Program-made: the position numbers and the translations under genes
Shown: one piece after another, positions 1 to 4,570 of the stretch
How the letters are laid out: every line of letters begins with the position of its first letter
How positions within the stretch are numbered: the stretch's first letter is position 1
Notes under the pieces: generated by a model
Seen by the model: only the letters and a program-made list of their open reading frames with translations
Databases searched by the model: none
Told to the model about the DNA's origin: nothing
Assembly: GCA_029856375.1 (NCBI GenBank)
Contig: JAHQWX010000172.1
Coordinates: forward strand, 1-5,173
Reading direction: 5' to 3'
Source of the DNA: Promethearchaeia archaeon
GTDB taxonomy: Archaea > Asgardarchaeota > Lokiarchaeia > Sigyniarchaeales > SOKP01
DNA: 5,173 bases

Positions 1-390
1 ATAAAAGAACTCTGGGATAAGAAATCTATTGAAGCAATCACAGAAGAAGAGAAGAAAGCTATTGAAATTATAAAACAAGCTTCAAAAGACCTTGCCACAT
101 TTGGCATAAAAACGATAATTACAACTCTAGGGAGTAAGGGCTCCTTAATTTATTATGGAAACGAAGAAAAATTCGAAGAAGTGCCCGCTTATAAAGTCCA
201 AGCGATTGATACTGTGGGTGCAGGCGATTGTTTTAATGGTTGCTTGGCGAGCGCGCTATGCAATGGAATGTCCTTATCCAAAGCAGTACAATTTGCGACT
301 GCTGCAGCCTCTATTGCCGTAACCAGAAAAGGAGCGCAAGAATCTATGCCTTACTTAGATGAAATCAATAATAAACTTAATGCTTCTTGA
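1..390 (+). CDS. rbsK: Ribokinase-type PfkB sugar kinase, C-terminal part (5' end outside window)
   Basis: The frame is open from base 1 to the TGA at 388-390, giving 129 residues of a family usually near 300, so the N-terminal half lies outside the window. PfkB kinases transfer phosphate from ATP to a sugar or nucleoside hydroxyl; ribokinase makes ribose 5-phosphate in the cytosol. Seen: the TTLGSKG segment (residues 41-47) of the nucleotide-binding half. Also seen is PfkB signature 2, DTVGAGDCFNG (residues 70-80), whose GAGD holds the catalytic aspartate (D76) and the anion hole. Near the end AVTRKGAQESMP (about residues 107-118) closely matches the monovalent-cation-binding end of bacterial ribokinase, including the G and S of GAQxS. 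This favours ribokinase over fructokinase or adenosine kinase, but the substrate-binding N-terminus is not visible. A GTG at 181 also begins an open stretch, but it lies inside the conserved domain and is not the true start. The cupin gene follows 60 bp downstream on the same strand. Confidence 0.85.
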   Translation: MKELWDKKSIEAITEEEKKAIEIIKQASKDLATFGIKTIITTLGSKGSLIYYGNEEKFEEVPAYKVQAIDTVGAGDCFNGCLASALCNGMSLSKAVQFATAAASIAVTRKGAQESMPYLDEINNKLNAS

Positions 391-423
391 AATATAATTT
401 TAAAAGTTATAAACAAAGAGCAA

Positions 424-442
424 CTTATATACTGAAGCGAGG
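424..442 (+). promoter_or_regulatory. Possible TATA-like element and Shine-Dalgarno site before the cupin gene
   Basis: CTTATATAC at 424-432 resembles an archaeal TATA box and lies about 23 bases before the ATG at 451, which would give an almost leaderless transcript. A second AT-rich candidate, GTTATAAAC, lies about 15 bases earlier. GCGAGG at 437-442 is a plausible Shine-Dalgarno site 8 bases before the ATG and supports that start. The two readings are partly exclusive: a ribosome site needs a leader, so either the earlier TATA is used or the cupin gene is read through from the kinase. Confidence 0.35.
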
Positions 443-450
443 ATTAAAAA

Positions 451-1137
451 ATGAATACGACTGAAACTATTCCTAAAGGTAGAGGATCATTACTTAGGAG
501 AAATGATTCTGAATCCCTCCAACTCGATATTTCGCAAGAAAATGGTCTTAATTTTTATATATTGAACGGAGATAATTTGTTAAAATTTGAGGAAACAGAA
601 GTGGCCGAAATAACTACTGTCATTGATCCAGGAACGCATTATATGATTGTTAATACGGGAAAATTAGATCTGACTATTGAATTCTCCCACGATCCATCTT
701 CACACCAAATTTTATACGACCCTTATAAGTTTGAGAAATTAGATAAAATTAATGTGGATCCCGAGCAATTAAAAAAGGTATTTGAAATACCTGAAGGATA
801 TGTTGATACCTTACCAAAATGGTACAGCTTCAAGTTTACTTACGAAAAATACAATATTATTTTTATTCGTCCTGAATTAGGTATTTCTTGGCAACGACAC
901 GAAAAGAGGAACGAATTTTGGGAAGTTTTGGGTGGAAATCCAATAATTATTATTGACAATGAAGTTCATTTTTTTGTAAAGGAACGCGAAAAATTAGAGA
1001 ATCCCATGGGGACGCTTCACGCAATTATAAACCCCAATAAAGAAAAGGATAAGTGGGTTATAATTAAGGAAAGTTGGAGCGGGGAATTTGACGAATCTGA
1101 TATCGAGAGAGTTTTTAATCCAAATCACTATTTTTAA
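451..1137 (+). CDS. Cupin-fold protein with a type II mannose-6-phosphate isomerase-like C-terminal domain
   Basis: 228 residues with no signal peptide or membrane segment, so probably cytosolic. The C-terminal half (about 136-226) reads as a cupin of the mannose-6-phosphate isomerase type II kind. Q148-x-H150-x-x-R153-x-E155-x-W157 fits the family pattern QxHxHRxExW, followed by a glycine turn (G161-G162). NPMGTLH (184-190) fits the second cupin motif PxGTxH. SGEFDESDIERV (210-221) fits the family's ending SGEYxxEDDIxR. Of the four usual metal ligands H150, E155 and H190 are present, but the second histidine is Lys152. The N-terminal half has a cupin-like segment, PGTHYMIVNTG (60-70), so this may be a bicupin with a degenerate first domain. 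Family members interconvert mannose 6-phosphate and fructose 6-phosphate, but the missing ligand makes that activity uncertain; it may be a sugar-binding or differently acting cupin. The sugar-kinase neighbour fits a carbohydrate role. Start: ATG at 451 with GCGAGG 8 bases upstream. Confidence 0.6.
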   Translation: MNTTETIPKGRGSLLRRNDSESLQLDISQENGLNFYILNGDNLLKFEETEVAEITTVIDPGTHYMIVNTGKLDLTIEFSHDPSSHQILYDPYKFEKLDKINVDPEQLKKVFEIPEGYVDTLPKWYSFKFTYEKYNIIFIRPELGISWQRHEKRNEFWEVLGGNPIIIIDNEVHFFVKEREKLENPMGTLHAIINPNKEKDKWVIIKESWSGEFDESDIERVFNPNHYF

Positions 1138-1176
1138 AGCGATTTTGCGTTAAAAAGTTGCCGATTAAATCAAAAA

Positions 1177-1187
1177 TTTCTTCTTTT
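1177..1187 (+). terminator. Possible T-rich terminator after the cupin gene
   Basis: TTTCTTCTTTT lies about 40 bases after the cupin stop codon. Archaeal RNA polymerase commonly terminates at U-rich tracts without a hairpin. In DNA this AT-rich such tracts arise by chance, so position is the main support. Confidence 0.25.
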
Positions 1188-1265
1188 CGGTTAAAACTCA
1201 AAACGAAAATTTTAAAAGCGATGTTTGAAAGTCAATTTGATTTTAAATTTTGCTTCTATTTGACA

Positions 1266-1280
1266 AAAATTTTTTAATTA
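1266..1280 (+). promoter_or_regulatory. Candidate TATA/BRE promoter of the ribosomal operon
   Basis: An A-run followed by TTTTTTAATTA (1270-1280) resembles an archaeal BRE/TATA pair. A start about 25 bases downstream would fall near 1300 and leave a leader of roughly 35-40 bases before the uS19 ATG. Another AT-rich candidate, TTTTAAATTT at 1241-1250, is possible. The uS19 gene has no close upstream gene, so some promoter in this gap is expected; the exact element is a guess. Confidence 0.3.
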
Positions 1281-1337
1281 TGGTGTAATTGGAAAGACAT
1301 TAGAATAGTAATAAACAAATAATAGTATGGGGTAATT

Positions 1338-1895
1338 ATGGCTCCACCAGAAAAACTGGAAAATACCTCTGAGAAAGAAGAAGAATCTGAAGAAGAAAAA
1401 GAAGAATCTTTGGAAGAAAAGGAAAAATCGGAAGAAAATGGAGAAGCTGAGTCGGAGGTTGAATTTGAGCTAGATGAGGAAGAAGAACTCGCGAAGAGGC
1501 AGTTTTTGTACAGAGGATACACTCTCGAAGAGCTAAAAAAGATGAATATGGACGAATTTATTCGATTAGTACCAGCTAGAATACGTAGAAGTCTTAAAAG
1601 AGGCCTTCCACACCGACATAAAAAAGTACTTGAACGATTAAGGAAAGCATATAGGGCAAAAAAGAAGGGAAAAGACATAGTAATACGCACGCACTGCAGA
1701 GATATGCCCATTTTTCCTGAAATGGTAGGCTTGACTGTCGGCGTCTATAATGGTAAGGAGTTCAAGGTGTTTGAAATCTTACCTTCTATGATTGGTACAT
1801 ATTTAGGCCAATATGCGATTTGTACAACTCATGTAACTCACGGTAATCCAGGTATTGGTGCCACTCGTAGCTCTAAATATGTCCCGCTTAAGTAA
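1338..1895 (+). CDS. rps19: Small-subunit ribosomal protein uS19 (S19p) with acidic N-terminal extension
   Basis: 185 residues. Residues 53-185 are a full archaeal/eukaryotic uS19 (eukaryotic RPS15), starting KRQFLYRGYTLEEL. The diagnostic core is RTHCRDMPIFPEMVG (117-131), VGVYNGKEF (134-142), EMIG-like PSMIGTYLGQY (149-159) and the ending HGNPGIGATRSSKYVPLK (168-185). uS19 sits in the head of the small subunit, where its C-terminal tail approaches the decoding site. The unusual part is residues 1-50: 26 acidic residues (25 Glu), five Lys, and an imperfect 7-residue repeat. Typical archaeal and eukaryotic homologues have only a short N-terminus before the core. Start: ATG at 1338 is preceded by GGGGT (1329-1333). 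No other in-frame ATG occurs before Met70, inside the core, so the extension is probably translated. A TTG at codon 25 is a possible but unsupported alternative. This is the first gene of the operon here; uL22 follows after 20 bp. Confidence 0.96.
   Translation: MAPPEKLENTSEKEEESEEEKEESLEEKEKSEENGEAESEVEFELDEEEELAKRQFLYRGYTLEELKKMNMDEFIRLVPARIRRSLKRGLPHRHKKVLERLRKAYRAKKKGKDIVIRTHCRDMPIFPEMVGLTVGVYNGKEFKVFEILPSMIGTYLGQYAICTTHVTHGNPGIGATRSSKYVPLK
1383..1445 (+). repeat. Imperfect 21-bp / 7-residue tandem repeat in the uS19 acidic extension
   Basis: Residues 16-22 (ESEEEKE), 23-29 (ESLEEKE) and 30-36 (KSEENGE) align as three heptads with Ser at 17, 24 and 31 and Lys at 21 and 28. The DNA shows the same period: an AAGAAGAATCT-like segment recurs 21 bases apart, ending at 1388 and 1409. 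This suggests growth of the tail by slippage or tandem duplication. The third copy is diverged. Confidence 0.6.
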
Positions 1896-1902
1896 AAAAA
1901 AC

Positions 1903-1907
1903 GAGGT
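1903..1907 (+). promoter_or_regulatory. Shine-Dalgarno site of uL22
   Basis: GAGGT lies 8 bases before the ATG at 1916, in the 20 bp gap after the uS19 stop codon, and supports that start. Confidence 0.7.
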
Positions 1908-1915
1908 CAAAAAAA

Positions 1916-2392
1916 ATGCCAAATTTTGGATATTCTGCCGAAGCGTTGCATCTTGATAAGGACCGAACAGCTAAAGCAAGCGGCAGAGATATGCGAATAT
2001 CTCCAAAAATGGCAAGAGAAATCTGTAATACTATTAAGGGTATGAGATTATATCAAGCAAAGAAGTTTTTGGAAGATGTGATTCTGTTAAAACAAGCTGT
2101 ACCCTTCAGACACCATATGAAAAAGCAAGCGCATAGGAAGAACCTTAAACAATTCAAATGGCCTGCTGGCAGATATCCAATAAAAGCAGCGAGTAGAATA
2201 TACGACCTCCTTACGAGCGTAGAATCAAACGCGGAATTCAAAGGATTAGATGTTGAGACTTGTAGAATAGTACATTCTGTCGCTCATCGAGGTCGAAAGT
2301 TAAAAAGATACATGCCAAGAGCCCACGGAAGATCTACCCCAAAATTTAAAACATTAACGCATGTAGAAATTATATTATTTGAAGAATCTTAA
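1916..2392 (+). CDS. rpl22: Large-subunit ribosomal protein uL22 (L22p)
   Basis: 158 residues, the usual archaeal length. uL22 binds 23S rRNA, and its long beta hairpin lines the peptide exit tunnel. Seen: the N-terminus MPNFGYSAEA, close to the archaeal/eukaryotic YS pattern. The globular domain follows, with ISPKMAREICNTIKGMRL (28-45). The archaeal insert includes HRKNLKQFKWPAGRYPIKAA (73-92). The hairpin end and family signature PRAHGRSTPKFKTLTHVEII (134-153) closes the protein. The ATG at 1916 begins with the conserved N-terminal segment and has GAGGT 8 bases upstream. The stop codon TAA (2390-2392) is merged with the Shine-Dalgarno of uS3, so the two genes are probably translated in sequence from one mRNA. 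Confidence 0.97.
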   Translation: MPNFGYSAEALHLDKDRTAKASGRDMRISPKMAREICNTIKGMRLYQAKKFLEDVILLKQAVPFRHHMKKQAHRKNLKQFKWPAGRYPIKAASRIYDLLTSVESNAEFKGLDVETCRIVHSVAHRGRKLKRYMPRAHGRSTPKFKTLTHVEIILFEES

Positions 2393-2396
2393 GGAG
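2391..2396 (+). promoter_or_regulatory. Shine-Dalgarno of uS3 overlapping the uL22 stop codon
   Basis: AAGGAG starts inside the uL22 TAA codon and lies 8 bases before the uS3 ATG at 2405. A ribosome terminating on uL22 therefore covers the initiation site, which suggests coupling. It supports the first Met of uS3 over the internal Met16. Confidence 0.8.
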
Positions 2397-2404
2397 AATT
2401 TGAT

Positions 2405-3262
2405 ATGAGCCCACTGAAGAAACATTTTATCGAACGCGGAATAAAACAAATGCAAATTAACGAGTATTTACGTAAAGAACTTTATAGATCTGGATTCTCT
2501 GGAGTTGAAATGCAGAAAACGCCTTTAGGCGTAAGGATTACTTTGAAGACTAGTCGCCCCGGGCTGGTAATAGGTAAAAGCGGTAAAAGAATTCGAGAGA
2601 TTACCGATGTCCTTCAAGAGAAATTTAACTTAAATCTTCCACAAATTGAAGTCGAAGAAATTAAGGAGCCAGAGCTTAACGCTCAATTAATGGCAGAAAG
2701 GTTGGCGTATAGTTTAGATCGCGGGAGACAATACCGACGCGCAACCTATTATATATTACGGAAGATAATGGCTGCGGGAGCTAAGGGAGTAGAAATCAAG
2801 GTAGCTGGTAAGGTTACAAGTCAGAGAGCCCGAGTGCAAATGTTTCGCGCTGGAGTCATTTCAAAGTGTGGACAACCAGCATTAGAAGCGGTTGACAAAG
2901 GAGTGGCTCAATGCGTCCAAAAATCTGGTGTTTTGGGAATTATAGTAAAAATAATGCCTGCAAAATACAAGACTGGCGATGGAATCAAATTAAACGAGGA
3001 ACTCCTTGAGATAGATAACAAAAAAATAGAGCTTCAAAAAGCAAAAACGCTAGGGGAGATTGAAATCGAAGAATTAGAAGGAGATCTCTCAGAAGAAGAC
3101 ATGGAATTACTCGATCAAATAGACGATTCTGAAACGAAAGAACTTACATTAACCACCGAAGAAGCAGAAGAAATTGAAAGCGAAGAAGAAATCGAAGAAG
3201 AGCAACCCGAAATGGAACTTGAAGAACAACCCGAAGAAGAACAAGAAGAAGTAGGAGAGTGA
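2405..3262 (+). CDS. rps3: Small-subunit ribosomal protein uS3 (S3p) with long acidic C-terminal tail
   Basis: 285 residues, against roughly 200-240 for many archaeal uS3. uS3 lies in the small-subunit head at the mRNA entry channel. Seen: the archaeal N-terminus KKHFIERGIKQMQINEYLRKEL (residues 5-26) and a type II KH domain with loop G57-K58-S59-G60 in RPGLVIGKSGKRI (51-63). The C-terminal domain follows, with AERLAYSLDRGRQYRRA (97-113), AAGAKGVEIKVAGKVTSQRAR (123-143) and IVKIMPAKYKTGDG (180-193). Residues 217-285 form a tail with 36 acidic residues out of 69 and a single Lys. It contains a short EEQPE repeat (265-269 and 273-277) and is probably disordered. Acidic uS3 tails are known in halophilic archaea, where the whole protein is acidic; here the core is basic. 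The tail codons carry the Shine-Dalgarno of uL29. The gene ends in three consecutive in-frame stops, TGA TAA TAA (3260-3268). Confidence 0.96.
   Translation: MSPLKKHFIERGIKQMQINEYLRKELYRSGFSGVEMQKTPLGVRITLKTSRPGLVIGKSGKRIREITDVLQEKFNLNLPQIEVEEIKEPELNAQLMAERLAYSLDRGRQYRRATYYILRKIMAAGAKGVEIKVAGKVTSQRARVQMFRAGVISKCGQPALEAVDKGVAQCVQKSGVLGIIVKIMPAKYKTGDGIKLNEELLEIDNKKIELQKAKTLGEIEIEELEGDLSEEDMELLDQIDDSETKELTLTTEEAEEIESEEEIEEEQPEMELEEQPEEEQEEVGE
3253..3257 (+). promoter_or_regulatory. Shine-Dalgarno of uL29 inside the last codons of uS3
   Basis: AGGAG lies within the final uS3 codons GTA-GGA-GAG and 12 bases before the uL29 GTG at 3270. That spacing is longer than at the other junctions here (6-8 bases). 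Together with the GTG start it suggests a somewhat lowered initiation rate, which is an inference. Confidence 0.55.
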
Positions 3263-3269
3263 TAATAAA

Positions 3270-3467
3270 GTGGGAAAACAAACTAAGGCGTCGGATATCA
3301 GAACTTGGTCTGAAGAGGAAAAAGAAAAAAGACTTATGGACCTTAGGAGCGAGCTCCTATCATTAAGAAGTATTCACACTGGTGGTGGAGTTCAAGATAA
3401 TCCCGCCAGAGTTAAACAAATCAAGCGTGCAATAGCGAGAATTTTAACCGTTATGAATGAAAAATGA
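3270..3467 (+). CDS. rpl29: Large-subunit ribosomal protein uL29 (L29p)
   Basis: 65 residues, normal for this small two-helix protein located near the exit tunnel, where it contacts uL23 and helps form a docking site for nascent-chain factors. Seen: an N-terminal segment ASDIRTWSEEEKEKRLMDLR (7-26), the central ELLSLRSIHTGGGVQDNPARV (28-48) and the signature helix RVKQIKRAIARILTVMNEK (47-65). The start is GTG at 3270, with AGGAG in the end of uS3. The next in-frame Met (residue 23) would remove the conserved first helix. The last base pairs overlap rnp1 in an ATGA arrangement (3464-3467). Archaeal clusters often have a SUI1/eIF1 gene after uL29; none is present here. Confidence 0.94.
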   Translation: MGKQTKASDIRTWSEEEKEKRLMDLRSELLSLRSIHTGGGVQDNPARVKQIKRAIARILTVMNEK

Positions 3468-3775
3468 AAATTGACCCCAAATATTTAATATATCATGATT
3501 TAATCGGATTAGAATCATGGGCATTAAGAAATGATAAGTTAAAAACCGGAGATTTCGAAAGCATTGGAACTGTAATTGACGAAACGAGAAATATGCTAAT
3601 TACAGTAATTAACAATAAAAGAAAAAAGTATATAAAAACAAATCACACGTTTCGATTCAAACTTCCTAACGAAGATAAGGAACCCATCGTTCTGGAAGTA
3701 GTTGGGCGCAAAATCGTTGGACGCCCAGAAAATCGAATAAAAAATATTAAAAAAAAAAGATGGATTAAAATATGA
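3464..3775 (+). CDS. rnp1: Ribonuclease P protein component 1 (Rpp29/POP4 homologue)
   Basis: 103 residues, the usual archaeal size. Rpp29 is a protein subunit of archaeal RNase P, which removes 5' leaders from pre-tRNA. With Rpp21 it binds the specificity region of the catalytic RNA. It has an Sm-like beta-barrel. Seen: YHDLIGLESWALRN (10-23), the hallmark GTVIDETRNMLIT (35-47), the barrel strands HTFRFKLPN (61-69) and IVLEVVGRKIVGRPENRIKN (75-94), then a basic end. The start ATG overlaps the uL29 stop (ATGA, 3464-3467) and no clear Shine-Dalgarno is seen before it, so initiation by coupling to uL29 is likely. Its stop overlaps the uS17 start in the same way (3772-3775). A run of ten A (3749-3758) lies just before the end and could be prone to polymerase slippage or sequencing error. 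Only the last few residues would be affected. Confidence 0.94.
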   Translation: MKIDPKYLIYHDLIGLESWALRNDKLKTGDFESIGTVIDETRNMLITVINNKRKKYIKTNHTFRFKLPNEDKEPIVLEVVGRKIVGRPENRIKNIKKKRWIKI

Positions 3776-4110
3776 GCGCAAGAAACATTGGCATACCTGG
3801 CGTTTCTATCCCAAGTGATGTGTGCCAGGATTACAATTGTCCATTTCATGGAACTTTACGAATCAGAGGTAGGATCCTCCAAGGCGTAGTTGGAAAAAAG
3901 AGAATGAAAAATACCGTTACGATTAGACGAGACTATGTACATTTCATTAAGAAATACCAAAGATACGAGAGGAGGAATTCAATTATTGCTGCTCATTTGC
4001 CTCCATGTTTGTCAAGTCAAATAAATGAAGGGGATCTTGTAAAAATTGGAGAATGCCGGCCAATATCAAAAACGAAGGCATTTTGCGTGATACAAAAAAT
4101 TGAGAAATAG
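3772..4110 (+). CDS. rps17: Small-subunit ribosomal protein uS17 (S17p)
   Basis: 112 residues, typical of archaea. uS17 is an OB-fold protein that binds 16S rRNA early in assembly of the small-subunit body. Seen: the archaeal N-terminus ARNIGIPGVSIP (3-14) and CQDYNCPFHGTLRIRGR (18-34). The latter carries the conserved C18, C23 and H26 of archaeal/eukaryotic forms. The OB strands contain GVVGKKRMKNTVTIRRDYV (38-56) and KKYQRYERRNSIIAAHLPPC (60-79). The signature GDLVKIGECRPISKTKAFCV (87-106) completes the match. The start ATG overlaps the rnp1 stop (ATGA). Only a weak purine stretch (GATGGA) precedes it, so translation is probably coupled to rnp1. The TAG stop is merged with the uL14 Shine-Dalgarno. 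Confidence 0.97.
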   Translation: MSARNIGIPGVSIPSDVCQDYNCPFHGTLRIRGRILQGVVGKKRMKNTVTIRRDYVHFIKKYQRYERRNSIIAAHLPPCLSSQINEGDLVKIGECRPISKTKAFCVIQKIEK

Positions 4111-4114
4111 GAGG
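4109..4114 (+). promoter_or_regulatory. Strong Shine-Dalgarno of uL14 overlapping the uS17 stop codon
   Basis: AGGAGG begins inside the uS17 TAG and lies 7 bases before the uL14 ATG at 4122. It is the best match to the anti-Shine-Dalgarno in the window and fixes the uL14 start. Confidence 0.85.
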
Positions 4115-4121
4115 AAATCAA

Positions 4122-4547
4122 ATGGGGACTCGAAGGAAACTCGGTAGAAAAAGAATTACGAAGCATCGGACCACAAAAGGTCTCTTAAATGGTTCTAGGT
4201 TAAAAATAGCCGATAATTCGGGAGCAAAAATCATTGAGATCATAAATGTTGACCATTTACATACGCGCCTTAATAGAATTCCTTCAGCAGGTGTTGGTGA
4301 TGTCGTGTCTTGTACTGTTAAGAAAGGAAAACCAGAAATGCGAGGCACTATAATGAAAGCTATAATAATAAGACAAAGAAAACTCTTTAGAAGAATTGAT
4401 GGAACAAGGATTTGTTTTGAAGATAATGCGGCAGTTCTAATCTCTAAAGAAGGAGATCCTAAAGGGAGCGAAATTCGTGGTCCAATTGCGCGAGAAGCAG
4501 CAGAGTTATTTCCTAGATTGGCATCAATTGCTTCCTTAATCGTTTAA
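4122..4547 (+). CDS. rpl14: Large-subunit ribosomal protein uL14 (L14p)
   Basis: 141 residues; eukaryotic homologues are of similar length and many archaeal ones slightly shorter. uL14 lies at the subunit interface, contributes to intersubunit bridges and is the docking surface for the anti-association factor aIF6. Seen: a basic N-terminus (residues 1-20), KIADNSGAK (28-36), RLNRIPSAGVGDVVSCTVKKG (49-69), and the family signature from A80 to L106. The signature includes IIIRQRKLFRRIDGT (81-95) and FEDNAAVL (99-106). The ending GPIAREAAELFPRLASIASL (120-139) is the archaeal/eukaryotic form. The start is supported by AGGAGG 7 bases upstream. The basic N-terminal segment is a few residues longer than in the shortest archaeal homologues. 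uL24 follows after 23 bp. Confidence 0.97.
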   Translation: MGTRRKLGRKRITKHRTTKGLLNGSRLKIADNSGAKIIEIINVDHLHTRLNRIPSAGVGDVVSCTVKKGKPEMRGTIMKAIIIRQRKLFRRIDGTRICFEDNAAVLISKEGDPKGSEIRGPIAREAAELFPRLASIASLIV

Positions 4548-4553
4548 TATTAA
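4543..4553 (+). promoter_or_regulatory. Possible internal TATA-like element before uL24
   Basis: TTTAATATTAA overlaps the uL14 stop codon and is centred about 23 bases before the uL24 ATG at 4571, the distance expected for a leaderless archaeal transcript. uL24 has no visible Shine-Dalgarno, unlike most of its neighbours, which fits this idea. Such AT-rich strings are common here, so support is weak. Confidence 0.2.
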
Positions 4554-4570
4554 GAAAATGAAAAAATATT

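Larger units (their letters stand above)
1138..1337. other. 200 bp AT-rich intergenic region before the ribosomal operon
   Basis: No convincing gene is seen on either strand. The region contains T-rich tracts, several TATA-like stretches and a short repeat: TTTAAAGCGAT at 1133-1143, spanning the cupin stop codon, and TTTAAAAGCGAT at 1211-1222. A weak inverted pair GTCAA/TTGAC (1231-1235 and 1259-1263) is too short to call a structure. By position it must hold the end of the cupin transcript and the start of the ribosomal protein transcript. Confidence 0.7.

Noticed and set aside
181..390. A separate 69-codon gene starting at GTG 181
   Set aside because: The frame is open upstream to base 1 and encodes the preceding part of the ribokinase fold, so the GTG is internal.
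1231..1263. Possible hairpin from GTCAA and TTGAC in the intergenic gap
   Set aside because: It has only five base pairs around a 23-base AT-rich loop, which is expected by chance.
1274..1711. Minus-strand open frame of 145 codons rich in Ser
   Set aside because: It is the complement of the GAA-rich acidic arm and core of uS19. The Ser/Phe runs come from that composition, and it has no family match or ribosome site.
2053..2241. Minus-strand open frame opposite uL22
   Set aside because: It lies wholly inside a conserved ribosomal gene and has no recognisable protein features.
3191..3245. Short GAACAACCCGAA-like repeats considered as a CRISPR or regulatory repeat
   Set aside because: Two short copies lie in frame within the uS3 acidic tail and encode EEQPE; there is no spacer structure.
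3596..3849. Two minus-strand open frames opposite rnp1 and uS17
   Set aside because: They overlap each other and well-recognised genes; the hydrophobic, Phe/Ile-rich content reflects Lys-rich codons on the other strand.
4118..4348. Minus-strand open frame opposite uL14
   Set aside because: It is a shadow of a conserved gene with no independent support.
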